A stretch of DNA of 64,000 nt from Epiperipatus broadwayi (taxonomy: Eukaryota; Onychophora; Udeonychophora; Euonychophora; Peripatidae): the NCBI GenBank assembly GCA_028023455.1, contig JAQFVV010000274.1:560001-624000 (forward strand), in the 5' to 3' direction. Made by a program: the position numbers and the translations under genes. The notes below the pieces were generated by a model. The model searched no databases. It was not told where the DNA came from and saw nothing but the letters and a program-made list of their open reading frames with translations. This document shows positions 51,233-62,064 of this stretch, piece by piece; the first letter of the stretch is position 1, and every line of letters begins with the position of its first letter.

Positions 51233-53757
51233 TGTAACAGTCAGAAAACACGTGACTCATAACATAGTGCAGAATTCGACCACCACACAGAACAGCAGCA
51301 CCATCGAAGTAGTGAAGCCACCCGTGGTACTGAGTTCGAACATAGTTTGTCGGTTCCACAATACAATCCATGAAACAACGCATCTGCTGTGACATTAGTA
51401 AATATTTCTTTAGGCACAGTGGTCAGGGATATGCAAGAGATTCATGATTTTATTTTTGAGTTAGCCTATAATCAAACTAATATTAATTAAACATTCATAT
51501 TTACATAATCGAGGAAATATTATATAGAATGGGTATCGAATAAATGAAACATAACTGCAGACGTATAGTTTAAAATTATTTATTAACACATTTTAATAAG
51601 ATCATTTACTAATAATATTTTATGGATTAAAAGCTTCAGTAGCGGGATTTGCGACATGATTATATTTTAAAGAATACATTTATTTATTTGTTTACAAAAG
51701 GAATTCATTTATTTGAAGGCGTAATCTAGCTACCTAAAATTCTCGAGTAAGTATTTCTAATGCATGCCTGGAGGGATTTATACCTTTGCAATGCAAGAGT
51801 CTAAAGTAAGATTATAAGAGTAGCGGCAGACATATATTTATTTAATTAAAATATTTATTTTATGACTAAGGGCAAACATTTATTTGAGAGTGAATTATGA
51901 AGATAATGCAGAGGCGGAGTGATATATAGAATAATAAAATTAAGTAAAGGAACACGTGGTACGCTTTAGAAAGGCGATATGGAATGGCAGTATATCGAAA
52001 CTGCAATGCCGTGAATGAGTTTATAAGAATGTCGGGCTGGTCTCTGCCATCGGCCCGACAAAGTAAGGTGTCACATAAGCATAACCAGGGACAAGCGGTC
52101 CATGTCACAGTTTTCCAGCTGGCTGCATGACATCGTCAAGTCCTACGGGAGCACCCATTATGTCCGCTTGTGTAGGACGACTGGGGTTAATTTCAACCCT
52201 GAAGAATCCGGGAATTTCATGGCAGAATGGGTCATCGCGTCTCTAAAACGTAACACATGTATAATGTATTAACGATTATGATAAGATTTAAATAGATTTC
52301 TAACTCGGCCCTACATTATCAACATTTACTAAAGAACGTTGGCGACTCTCAAAGAAATGTAATTTTCTAGAATTATTCATTAAGATTTAATAAATACAAA
52401 ACATATATAAACTGGGAATTATTACAACTAATATGCCAGCCATTTGCGAAGTAGTAGACCCTGCATTACAATAAATGATGCATTGAATGCGTGTCGATTT
52501 ATATGAAAGTTAAGTTATTTATGAAAGTAAATATTAATGAAAATTTGACACGCATTCACTGTTTCAAGCGATCATAGATTTAAACTTTGAAAATTGAGAC
52601 AATTATGAGCATGCAATAATTAAATAATAAATATAGATAAAATGTAGATTTTAGAAATACGCACCCAAGAAAGATAGAATGAGGTAAGCTAGATTATTAG
52701 AGAAATTTACACATTAAATTAATTATTCAATTTTAGTTATACAAATGATAGTTTTTACATTTTATAATTTAGATAAGTAATATGAAGAAGAGCTATAGCA
52801 TGTTATTAGAGTACTCTAGAGTTTGAACACAGACAGGTACCTGTTTTATAAGAAGTTTTCTGATTCCATTAGTTTAGTAGCAAAAGGTTCGTGATTAGCA
52901 GTTCTTTCTTGTATTTAGGCATTTCATTTACTTTAACAGCAGCAGCAGCTTTCTCATTTATTTCAGGCAGCAGATCTTCATGGTGAATTTATGATGGGCA
53001 ATGGAAAGTTCGGCATCCGATAGGCCATCTCCCGATGGAGAATAATCTAGGTGCTTTTACTCGGTCATACCTTGGCAGGAACAATTTATTTTTATATTTT
53101 GGAGACTCTCAGTGATCGAGAGCAAAGCTAAAGTTTAAGTGAATGTCTCCAGCAAGTCTAAGATGGCCTCTTTTCTTATCTTGATCTTTCACATTTTTGT
53201 TAAGGTATTTTTAGGTTCTACTTAATCTGCCCTGAGGATAATCAATGCATTTTGTTGGTTTTAATTATAAAGAAAGCTGCCATTCTATTGTTTACATTTT
53301 ACATTTACTAATTACATTTTGGGGAATTTTTCTTTAATTAATCTATTATCTATCACTGACCGATGCTTTTAAATTTCAAAGACAAAAAGGGAACATAAGA
53401 TTATTTTAACTTTTAATTAAATATTACATCAGATTTTTTTAGAATTATTATTAAACGAAATTTAAACAAAGCAATAAATACGAACTTTATAATCCAAAAT
53501 AAATGATTAAAATTATACAAAATTATATAACTAAAAGAAATCTAAATTATATTATTTTATCCCTATTTATTGCCTTTAATTTGAGATCGAAATGTGTGCA
53601 TGTTTATGCTGAATTCTACATATATTTATACATTTTTAATATTGCTACACACACAATTCGATACCAAAAAGTTTAAATTTGGGCGGGATAGACCGGTCAG
53701 TGAGAGATGACAGAAAAAGGTGAAACTTAAGATTCGAATACGAATCTTACTGTTTCA
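51233..53757 (-). repeat. Gypsy 3' LTR, 2525 bp
   Basis: Direct repeat of 59064-61589. The outer end carries the hairpin AAGATTCGAATACGAATCTT (53729-53748) just inside the terminus TGAAACAG (minus strand). The many AT-rich stretches contain AATAAA on the minus strand but R cannot be delimited by eye. Confidence 0.95.
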
Positions 53758-53778
53758 TTTCCCCGTACTTCCCGTGAA
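53758..53778 (-). promoter_or_regulatory. Polypurine-rich tract of the gypsy element
   Basis: On the minus strand GGGAAGTACGGGGAAA precedes TGAAACAG, the LTR start. It has two pyrimidines, so it is an imperfect tract. Confidence 0.55.
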
Positions 53779-54236
53779 CAATTAAGGAAGAACAAAGGAG
53801 GCAAGAAAGAGAAAAAAAAAATTTTTTACATTACATAATTTAAATACGAAAAAAAAAATTATTATTTTTTTTACAGATATATTGAAATATAGAAAGCAGA
53901 GATTACATGAAGCAATGAACAATTTATATACCCGGATCTAGAATTTATAGTTTAATTAAAATGGCCTAATTTGGCCGTGTCTGGTTAAAATCATAGTAAT
54001 AATTAGTTAAACTGAATGTATATATATAAAAAAAATTCTTAGAATAGGATTAGTTAGTATAATATAAAAAAAAATTTTTTAAGAGTAATAGTAATTAAAA
54101 CAATAATATATATAACAAAATTTCTATCTAAAACCCTATTTGACTAAAGTACATTCCATTCAACCAAGTTCATTATATCAAGTTCATTTTAATATTTTCA
54201 TATACGTTTAATAACCGTCCTAAGAGTCTAATATTT
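53779..54236 (-). other. Gypsy 3' untranslated interior
   Basis: About 460 bases between the end of integrase and the polypurine tract. AT-rich with A-runs and no open frame of note, so there is no room for an envelope gene. Confidence 0.7.
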
Positions 54237-55151
54237 TTACAACCCCGGGTCAGGTGGATAATACCTACATGGTTTGAGATTACGGGCATTGTATGTCCCT
54301 TTTATGGTATCTCCATCTTTTAATAAATATGCATTTGGGCCACATGTGCGATCAATTATAAAGGGTCCCCGGTACAAAGGAAAGAACTTTTTATATACTC
54401 TTTTATCTCGGTTACTTTGTTGAGAGTTCCATACCCAAACATAGTTCCCGACCTGGAAATGTTGGCTTCTCCGATCTGCTCGTAATTTCCATTCTGCCCT
54501 TTCTGTAAGGCGGCGGTGTGCCTTGCATCTGTCAGTTTCAATATTGATTTCACGTTCATCCATGGGTAATGGCGTCTTGATCAGTAATGAGTCCGCTTTA
54601 CCAAAATGCAAACGTGTTGGTGTCATGCCAGTGGCCTCATTGATGGTTCCATTGATATATTGAAAAATCTTTTCAGTTTGATTTACCCAGCTTCTGTGAT
54701 TTTGGTTAACATGGGTCCTAAATAGTCGGTTTATTTCCCTCATAACCCTTTCACATGGGTTAGACTGAGGATTTTGAATTGAGGTCAGAATATGTTTAAC
54801 GTTCTGCTGCCTCAACCAAGTCTTCCATTCTTGAGATGTAAAGGCCGATCCGTGGTCCGAGAGGATGGTGATCGGTTTTCCAATCTTGACGAATTGACAC
54901 TTTTGTAACACTCGAATTGCGCAACGGGAATCTGCTCGCATCACAGGATAGGCCCAAGCATATTTTGAGAATAGATCATAAGTTACAAGTAAGTAATGGA
55001 ATCTACGGTAGGATGGCAATGGGCCATAGTGATCGATCGCAAGTATTTCATTTGGTGCGGATGGGATGATAGAGGCACCTACTCCACTAAAGTTTTTATT
55101 TGGTGGTTTATCTCTTGCACAAATAGCACATTTCTTGAGGGTATCCATCAC
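54237..55151 (-). CDS. Gypsy integrase (pol, third open segment)
   Basis: It begins inside the zinc-binding domain (KKCAICARDKPP gives the two Cys; the two His lie across the stop at 55179-55181 in GLVGHYG and MHGL). The catalytic triad is visible: Asp in LAIDHYGPL, Asp in ILSDHGSAFTS and Glu in NPCERVMREI. It ends with the GPF.I-type module (YRGPFIIDRTCGPNAYLL) common in gypsy integrases, without a chromodomain. The enzyme joins element DNA to the chromosome. The frame is the same phase as the RNase H segment and separated from it only by the TGA. Confidence 0.93.
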   Translation of the reverse strand: MMDTLKKCAICARDKPPNKNFSGVGASIIPSAPNEILAIDHYGPLPSYRRFHYLLVTYDLFSKYAWAYPVMRADSRCAIRVLQKCQFVKIGKPITILSDHGSAFTSQEWKTWLRQQNVKHILTSIQNPQSNPCERVMREINRLFRTHVNQNHRSWVNQTEKIFQYINGTINEATGMTPTRLHFGKADSLLIKTPLPMDEREINIETDRCKAHRRLTERAEWKLRADRRSQHFQVGNYVWVWNSQQSNRDKRVYKKFFPLYRGPFIIDRTCGPNAYLLKDGDTIKGTYNARNLKPCRYYPPDPGL

Positions 55152-55181
55152 ATCTTCATATAGTTTTGGCCAATGAAATTG

Positions 55182-56351
55182 TCATCTTATAGCTTCTTCT
55201 GTTTTTCTGGGGCCATAGTGCCCTACTAAGCCATGCATATACATGATGAGACGGTTTCTGAGGTCAGGTGGTACCAAGATTTTCCAGTAAATTTTATCTC
55301 CCACAATCTGCTGCTGCAGCAACCCATTTCTTATCCGGTATAGCTTCTTTCCTCGAGGTGTTGAGCAGCCTTGTATTGGATTTCCTTGCTGTTGTACAAT
55401 TTGGATAAGCTTTTTGTATAGCGGTTGTTGCTCTTGCCAATGTTGAAGGTTCCTTAACTTGTGTTCCATCTCCTGGTCCAGTACCGTTGCTGCAATTACC
55501 AATGGCTGATCACTTATTATGGGGTTGTGTGGCTCCAGTTCTATAGGATGTCGACTTAATATATCGGCCACTGTATTTTCAGGCCCAGGGCAGTAGACGA
55601 CTTTATAATGAAATCTTTGAAGTGAAAGACTCCATCTGATGAGGCGGTCATTGTTCAGGTAACTTTTATTTAGGAATTTGAGACACCGGTGGTCAGTAAT
55701 GATAATCACTTCTGAACCCAGCAACATCTGCTTGAACTTATTACATGACCACACGATTGCTAGTGTCTCTTGTTCCATCACTGTGTAGTTCTTTTCGGCT
55801 CCTTTCAGAGTACGGCTGCTAAAATATAGTATTTGGTGTTGGCCTTCTTGGTTGACTTGAAATAGAACCACGCCCAATCCTTTCTGACTGCTATCAGTCT
55901 GCAAATAAAAGGGACGGGTAAAATCTGGGTAGTGTAACATCACAGTCTCTAAAAATCTTCTCTTTACTCGACTGAAGTCTTCTTCATGGGTCTTCGTCCA
56001 TTCCCATCGGTGGTGGGGTCTTATCAATTCTACTAGTGATGATGTATCTTTGGCAAAATGGGGGTAAAACTTGTGATAGTAATTGCAAAGGCCCAGAAAT
56101 GATCGAACTTGTTTTCGGTTCATGGGCCTAGGGAAATTTTCAATAGCTGCGACCTTGTCAGGGTGAGCCCTAATTCCTTGACCATTTACAATATGGCCTA
56201 AAAAGGAAATCTCCCTCAATGTGAAAAAACTTTTTTTTAAATTAACAGTTATATTTTTCTGGGTGCACTCATCGAAAAATTGTTTTAAATCCTCCAGATG
56301 TTCTGCAATGTCTCTTGATGCAACTACTACATCGTCTACATAACATACCAA
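55182..56351 (-). CDS. Gypsy RT (second half), RNase H and start of integrase
   Basis: It opens just after a frame change in an 8-base A-run (56352-56359) with the RT catalytic YVDD (CYVDDVVVAS), then FLGHIVNGQGIRAHPDKV, the RT thumb, and RNase H with LQTDSSQKGLGVVL, the MEQETLAIVW helix and ITDHRCLKF. It ends with LSRHPIEL and the linker to the HHCC domain (MHGLVGHYG). It stops at TGA 55179-55181, in a position where an Arg or Trp codon would be expected. Protein role: DNA synthesis and RNA removal. Confidence 0.94.
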   Translation of the reverse strand: MVCYVDDVVVASRDIAEHLEDLKQFFDECTQKNITVNLKKSFFTLREISFLGHIVNGQGIRAHPDKVAAIENFPRPMNRKQVRSFLGLCNYYHKFYPHFAKDTSSLVELIRPHHRWEWTKTHEEDFSRVKRRFLETVMLHYPDFTRPFYLQTDSSQKGLGVVLFQVNQEGQHQILYFSSRTLKGAEKNYTVMEQETLAIVWSCNKFKQMLLGSEVIIITDHRCLKFLNKSYLNNDRLIRWSLSLQRFHYKVVYCPGPENTVADILSRHPIELEPHNPIISDQPLVIAATVLDQEMEHKLRNLQHWQEQQPLYKKLIQIVQQQGNPIQGCSTPRGKKLYRIRNGLLQQQIVGDKIYWKILVPPDLRNRLIMYMHGLVGHYGPRKTEEAIR

Positions 56352-56931
56352 TTTTTTTTAACTTTTCTGACAATACTTGGTCCAAACACCTCATGAGGCC
56401 AGCCCCGCTATTTATCAGCCCAAAAGGTACTCTCTTAAACATGTGGGTTTGCCCATTGTATCTGAACGTGGTATATTTTCGATCCTGGGGGTGGAGAGCC
56501 ATTTGCCAGTAACTGGCAGTTAGGTCAAGGGTAGAGAAAATATTCTTAGCAGTCAACTTGATAAACATTTCTTGGATGGGTGGTGGGATGTCTCGCTCAG
56601 GTATAGTAATGTTGTTTAATGTCCTAGCATCTAGACACAATCGTATGGTTCCATCTTTCTTTTTGACCATGACTAACGGGTTATTATAGGGTGATGACCC
56701 CTTTTCAATTACACCCCAGTCAATCATCTGCTTAATTTGAGCATTCACCTCTTCTTGATACTGAAATGGGATAGGGTATGTGCGGGTCTGGAAATGTGTC
56801 TCTTCTTTTACTCGTATCCGATGGACGTAATCACTAATTTCACCTGGGACCTGAGAAAATATTGTACGATTTTCCGTAAGTAATTTTTGTAACTGGAATC
56901 GGTCCTCTACCTTGTCTAATGATGATCCCAT
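56269..56931 (-). CDS. Gypsy reverse transcriptase, first half
   Basis: A linker (EDRFQLQKLLTENRTIFSQV) leads into the RT fingers: SSPYNNPLVMVKKKDGTIRL, CLDARTLNNITIP, FSTLDLTASYWQMAL (first catalytic Asp) and RVPFGLINSGAGLMRCL. The frame then leaves the true phase at the A8 run (56352-56359), and its last ~25 codons are out-of-phase text. The coding phase extends upstream of the first ATG at 56931 to about 57027, joining the protease frame across a 7-base A-run. Confidence 0.93.
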   Translation of the reverse strand: MGSSLDKVEDRFQLQKLLTENRTIFSQVPGEISDYVHRIRVKEETHFQTRTYPIPFQYQEEVNAQIKQMIDWGVIEKGSSPYNNPLVMVKKKDGTIRLCLDARTLNNITIPERDIPPPIQEMFIKLTAKNIFSTLDLTASYWQMALHPQDRKYTTFRYNGQTHMFKRVPFGLINSGAGLMRCLDQVLSEKLKKIGMLCRRCSSCIKRHCRTSGGFKTIFR

Positions 56932-57035
56932 AATTTTCTCTTGGATATCCTCATCAGGAATGGCCTCCAGACATCTTAATTGGATTTCTTCAGTTTGTTT
57001 ATTTGTATCAAAACTAATCTGCTTCTGCTGGAAAG

Positions 57036-58117
57036 TTAGTATCTTTTTTTATAGTCCAGGATACATTCATGTTGGGTTAAGAAGTCGGACCCAATTATCA
57101 TGTCCTGAATTAGTCCTTTTATCACTAAGAAGGCGTGTCCTGCATTGGCTTCTCCTATCGATATTTCCAACCAGACTTGATAGTTTTCAGTTCTGGTCAT
57201 CCTCCCATCAGCCAGCTTCATTTGGATTGGGCGAGCAGGAAGCCTGGGTATGAGTCCATGTTTTTCGTAATTTGTTAACCACTCTCTAGAAACACAGGAA
57301 ATCTGGCTGCCTGTGTCAAGAAGAATTTGTGCAACTGAGGCCCCGATTCTTGTATTAATAATTGGGCAAGGGCCAATCTGAAGTCCCCAAGTGGGATCCT
57401 CTTCCTGGATGACTGACATTAGGTTAGTCATCTCCACTACTTTCAGCTGCTGGCAAGATGAATGCTGGTACTGGTAATCTTTTACTGAAGTCCCGCTTGA
57501 TCGAATTGCCATTTGGTTTCTTTCTTTCTCACTATGATTGCTAGTAGTTGCTGATTGCTGTTGTCTGGTCTCCTGCTTCCATTCATGATCTACTAGTCTT
57601 TTAGGCCAATGGCTATCATCTAAAACTGCAAGAAATTCTCCCATCTCTTCAATGTCTTTGATACAACTTCCGATCATCAGCTTTTGGGTAGTTACTGGCA
57701 TATTTTGTTGAATTGTTCCAATGATATGTCTATCTGCCAATGCGAACGTCATGAGAGATTTAAATCGGTTTGCTTGGTGGAGGAAAAACTGAGCATGTGT
57801 TTCTTGGGGTATTGCTCCATATTTTTCATGACAGAGCATGTTGTAGATACCAATTTGATGCTTGTCGCTCCAATATTGTTTCATTAACGCATCTGTGTAC
57901 TTCTCTATAGTTTTAGGTTTCCATTTCACCATATCCCACCAGTCTTTGGCATAGCCCTGTAAATGGTAACTGGCAATAGCTATCTGTTCACCTGCTCCTG
58001 CCTTATGCACTTGAAAGAAACTTTGTAAGCTCTCTAAGTGGGTTTGAGGATTTTCTCCTGTCTCTCCTCTAAAGATTTTTATCTGAATAATCTTTCCTAA
58101 GTAGCTTTGAGGTCTAA
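57036..58117 (-). CDS. Gypsy gag core and aspartic protease
   Basis: The segment from about 58117 reads into the retrotransposon gag capsid domain (IASYHLQGYAKDWWDMV, then FFLHQANRFKSLM). No C-x2-C-x4-H-x4-C zinc knuckle follows. A Gln/Ser-rich linker leads to the protease with its active-site ILLDTGSQIS (about codon 230 from 58010) and the flap and second block DMIIGSDFLTQH. It ends at a stop just after the A7 run at 57043-57049, where pol lies in the -1 phase. Gag packages the RNA; the protease cuts the polyprotein. Confidence 0.92.
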
Positions 58118-58129
58118 CCTCCCTTGTCC

Positions 58130-58465
58130 TTATATTTCCCCCTCTTTATTGACTTGGGTTATTCTATATTCATTTGCTATCATTCCTAACTCTCTCAAGA
58201 CAAATTTTTGAATTTCCTGATACTCTCTAACTCTTATCTTTTCTTCTTCCTGTCTCTGTTTTGATTCTTCATCTCTTCTTTTTCTCATTTCCTCCTCATA
58301 CATTTTCTTCATTTCTTGCATATTCTGTCTGAGTATTTCCTCAATGAACTTGAAATTAAAGTCCATTGATCCTCTGTATTGTTGCGGAGCTTCCCTTCGC
58401 TCGGGTGTCGACTCCAAAGCTTCAGATAAATCTACTTGCTGTATATCAATATTTTCTGATTCCAT
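58130..58465 (-). CDS. Gypsy gag N-terminal part
   Basis: Starts at ATG 58465 with MESENIDIQQVDLSEALEST. From codon ~35 it forms a strongly charged helix (MKKMYEEEMRKRRDEESKQR), a probable coiled coil. It ends at a stop just after a G5 run (58137-58142); the capsid part continues in the -1 phase. This is the first long ATG frame after the primer site. Confidence 0.8.
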   Translation of the reverse strand: MESENIDIQQVDLSEALESTPERREAPQQYRGSMDFNFKFIEEILRQNMQEMKKMYEEEMRKRRDEESKQRQEEEKIRVREYQEIQKFVLRELGMIANEYRITQVNKEGEI

Positions 58466-59018
58466 TTTCTTAATATGATTTATTTATTTTATACTACTAG
58501 CATTTGACTACTCCCCACCGGTATATTGGCCCTATAACACTCTTTCGCTGCCCTCACCTACTCTACATTGCCCTATCTCTATATTGCTGCATTTAACATA
58601 TTTAACATATATATTATAGCGAACTACTGGTAACATGTATAATAAGCCACTGCTGTCTATGATATATATATTTGATGCTTTAATAAATTATTCAATGCTA
58701 CCTGCTTTCTCATTTAGCGACTGATTACTTTTTTTTTTGACATATATATATATAAAAATATTTCATTAGATCCGAGTATTTTCGTTCCTTCTTAAATTAC
58801 ACACACATCCCTGCTTTCCTTAAATTTGTTATTACGCCTGCTGTCCTTTCATTTACTCGACCCACATTATTTCACTCGATTTATTTTTTTTTCATTATTT
58901 TTATCAAAACAAAATCGTATATATATAGAATAATTAGCTAACTCGAGTAACGAACGCTAAAAGAAATTTATATGCGTTATATTTTGCTCAGGGTATATAT
59001 GGGTTTTTTGTATCGAAA
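58466..59018 (-). other. Gypsy leader (5' untranslated interior)
   Basis: About 550 bases between the primer site and gag. AT-rich with a TA run (58742-58754) and no open frame in the coding direction. Confidence 0.7.
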
Positions 59019-59039
59019 GCTCCACGTTGGAAAGCGCCA
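59019..59039 (-). promoter_or_regulatory. Candidate primer-binding site of the gypsy element (tRNA-Lys-like, offset)
   Basis: The minus strand reads TGGCGCTTTCCAACGTGGAGC. It resembles the tRNA-Lys1,2 site TGGCGCCCAACGTGGGGC with a TTT insertion and one substitution. It begins 24 bases inside the LTR end, further than the usual 0-5 bases. Confidence 0.5.
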
Positions 59040-59063
59040 AACGCTAAAAAAAAAATTCTACTA

Positions 59064-61589
59064 TGTAACAGTCAGAAAACGTGTGACTCGTAAACATAGT
59101 GCAGAATTCGACCACCACACAGAACAGCAGCACCATCGAGGTAGCGAAGCCACCCATGGTACTGAGTTCGAACATAGTTTATCGGTTCCACAATACAATC
59201 CACGAAACAACGCATCTGATGCGACATTAGTAAATATTTCTTTAGGCACGGTGGTCAGGGATATGCAAGAGATTCATGATTTTATTTTCGAGTTAGCCAA
59301 TAATCAAACTAATATTAATTAAACATTCATATTTACATAATCGAGGAAATATTATATAGAATGGGTATCGAATAAATGAAACGTAACTGCAGACGTATAG
59401 TTTAAAATTATTTATTAACACATTTTAATAAGATCATTTACTAATAATATTTTATGGATTAAAAGCTTCAGTAGCGGGATTTGCGACATGATTATATTTT
59501 AAAGAATACATTTATTTATTTGTTTACAAAAGGAATTCATTTATTTGAAGGCGTAATCTAGCTACCTAAAATTCTCGGGTAAGTATTTCTAATGCATGCC
59601 TGGAGGGATTTATACCTTTGCAATGCAAGAGTCTAAAGTATGGGTTATAAGAGTAACGGCAGACATATATTTATTTAATTAAAATATTTATTTATAACTA
59701 AGGGCAAACATTTATTTGAGAGTGAATTATGAAGATAATGCAGAGGCGGAGTGATATATAGAATAATAAAATTAAGTAAAGGAACACGTGGTACGCTTTA
59801 GAAAGGCGATATGGAATGGCAGTATATCGAAACTGCAATGCCGTGAATGAGTTTATAAGAATGTCAGGCTGGTCTCTGCCATCGGCCCGATGAAGTAAGG
59901 TGTCACATAAGCATAACCAGGGACAAGCGGTCCATGTCGCAGTTTGCCGGCTGGCTGCATGACATCGTCAAGTCCTACAGGAGCACCCATTATGTCCGCT
60001 TGTGTAGGACGACTGGGGTTAATTTCAACCCTGAAGAATCCGGAAATTTCACGGCGGAATGGGTCATCGCATCTCTAAAATGTAACACATGTATAATGTA
60101 TAAACGATTATGATAAGATTTAAATAGATTTCTAACTCGGCCCTACATTATCAACATTTACTAAAGAACGTTGGCGACTCTCAAAGAAATGTAATTTTCT
60201 AGAATTATTCATTAAGATTTAATAAATACAAAACATATATAAACTGGGAATTATTACAACTAATATGCCAGCCATTTGCGAAGTAGTAGACCCTGCATTA
60301 CAATAAATGATGCATTGAATGCGTGTCGATTTATATGAAAGTTAAGTTATTTATGAAAGTAAATATTAATGAAAATTTGACACGCATTCACTGTTTCAAG
60401 CGATCATAGATTTAAACTTTGAAAATTGAGACAATTATGAGCATGCAATAATTAAATAATAAATATAGATAAAATGTAGATTTTAGAAATACGCACCCAA
60501 GAAAGATAGAATGAGGTAAGCTAGATTATTAGAGAAATTTACACATTAAGTTAATTATTCAATTTTAGTTATACAAATGGTAGTTTTTACATTTTACAAT
60601 TTAGATAAGTAATATGAAGAATAGCTATAGCATGTTATTAGAGTACTCTAGAGTTTGAACACAGACAGGTACCTGTTTTATAAGAAGTTTTCTGATTCCA
60701 TTAGTTTAGTAGCAAAAAGTTCACGAGTGGCAATTCTTTCTTGTATTTAGATATTTCATTTACTTTCACAGCAGCAGCAGCTTTCTCATTTATTTCAGGC
60801 AGCAGATCTTCATGGTGAATTTATGATGGGCAATGGAAAGTTCGGCATCCGATAGGCCATCTCCCAATGGAGAATAATCTAGGTGCTTTTACTCGGTCAT
60901 ACCTTGGCAGGAACAATTTATTTTTATATTTTGGAGACTCTCAGTGATCGAGAGCAAAGCTAAAGTTTAAGTGAATGTCTCCAGCAAGTCTAAGATGGCC
61001 TCTTTTCTTATCTTGATCTTTCACATTTTTGTTAAGGTATTTTTAGGTTCTACTTAATCTGCCCTGAGGATAATCAATGCATTTTGTTGGTTTTAATTAT
61101 AAAGAAAGCTGCCGTTCTATTGTTTACATTTTACATTTACTAATTACATTTTGGGGAATTTTTCTTTAATTAATCTATTATCTATCACTGACCGATGCTT
61201 TTAAATTTCAAAGACAAAAAGGGAACATAAGATTATTTTAACTTTTAATTAAATATTACATCAGATTTTTTTAGAATTATTATTAAACGAAATTTAAACA
61301 AAGCAATAAATACGAACTTTATAATCCAAAATAAATGATTAAAATTATACAAAATTATATAACTAAAAGAAATCTAAATTATATTATTTTATCCCTATTT
61401 ATTGCCTTTAATTTGAGATCAAAATGTGTGCATGTTTATGCTGAATTCTACATATATTTATACATTTTTAATATTGCTACACACACAATTTGATACCGAA
61501 AAGTTTAAATTTGGGCGGGATAGACCGGTCAGTGAGAAATGACAGAAAAAGGTGAAACTTAAGATTCGAATACGAATCTTACTGTTTCA
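59064..61589 (-). repeat. Gypsy 5' LTR, 2526 bp
   Basis: Direct repeat of 51233-53757. The plus-strand frame at 58972-59322 straddles the LTR boundary and is antisense; its counterpart in the other LTR is not open, so it is not a gene. Confidence 0.95.
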
Positions 61590-61593
61590 CTAT
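61590..61593 (+). repeat. Gypsy target-site duplication, right
   Basis: CTAT, matching 51229-51232. Confidence 0.85.
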
Positions 61594-61702
61594 ACTTTCC
61601 TCAATACTTTCTAATACTACAGATGCTTCATCTATTGTTTCTTCTTTCTTACTCTCTATGGGACCTGTCTTTTTTTGCTTCTTGGCATCTTGTATTCAAT
61701 AA
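61594..61702 (-). pseudogene. Gag-like frame of the giant-LTR element, right (N-terminal) half
   Basis: On the minus strand an open stretch rich in Lys and Glu (AKKQKKTGPIESKKEE) runs from a stop near 61702 to the gypsy LTR, in phase with the half at 50906-51232. There is an ATG at about 61692 in another phase that reaches a stop after ten codons. Confidence 0.5.
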
Positions 61703-62044
61703 TAAAATTAATGATGAGAAAATTAGGCATACACACTTTTCCCCCCTCCATCAAACCAACAACCATGACTATCTCAACTATCTATACCTTGGTTACCCTA
61801 TTGGTGTTGACCTTACAATTCCTATACTGATGATAAGCATCTCATCTCAAATGTTTTTGGGTATCTAGAAATCCAATCATCATCAATAATCAGTTTAAAT
61901 AGACATAAAATTTGATTCTTTTTTTGCTAATTACACACTAACATTTCTAATTTTAAAATACATTTTTGATATAACCATTTGTTGGCATTTATAATTTCAA
62001 TTGTGCAGCTTTTAACTTAACCTCCAACACCCATTATCGGTTGA
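61703..62044 (-). other. Leader of the giant-LTR element
   Basis: About 340 bases between the primer site and the gag-like frame. No frame in the coding direction; the plus-strand frame 61623-61868 is antisense with no recognised motif. Confidence 0.5.
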
Positions 62045-62062
62045 GCCCTACATTGGGCACCA
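62045..62062 (-). promoter_or_regulatory. Primer-binding site of the giant-LTR element (tRNA-Lys1,2 type)
   Basis: The minus strand TGGTGCCCAATGTAGGGC matches 15 of 18 bases of the tRNA-Lys1,2 site TGGCGCCCAACGTGGGGC. Two of the three differences are C to T at CpG positions, as expected from methyl-cytosine decay. It lies two bases from the LTR end. Confidence 0.75.
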
Positions 62063-62064
62063 TA

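Larger units (their letters stand above)
51233..61589 (-). mobile_element. Ty3/gypsy LTR retrotransposon, 10.36 kb, complete but with several lesions
   Basis: The two LTRs (51233-53757 and 59064-61589) start TGTAACAG and end TACTGTTTCA on the plus strand, so they have proper TG...CA termini on either reading. A 4-bp duplication CTAT flanks the element. Domain order on the minus strand is gag, protease, RT, RNase H, integrase, which is the Ty3/gypsy order. No envelope frame exists between integrase and the 3' LTR. The LTRs differ by perhaps 1-2%, mostly transitions clustered in the first 250 bases, so insertion was recent. The long LTRs and a Lys-type primer site recall the Osvaldo/Ulysses group, but this was not tested. 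Confidence 0.95.

Noticed and set aside
57036-58117. Zinc knuckle in gypsy gag
   Set aside because: No C-x2-C-x4-H-x4-C is present between capsid and protease; the Cys residues there are scattered.
58972-59322. Envelope-like or extra gene on the plus strand of the gypsy 5' LTR
   Set aside because: It crosses the LTR boundary, is antisense, and is not open in the other LTR.
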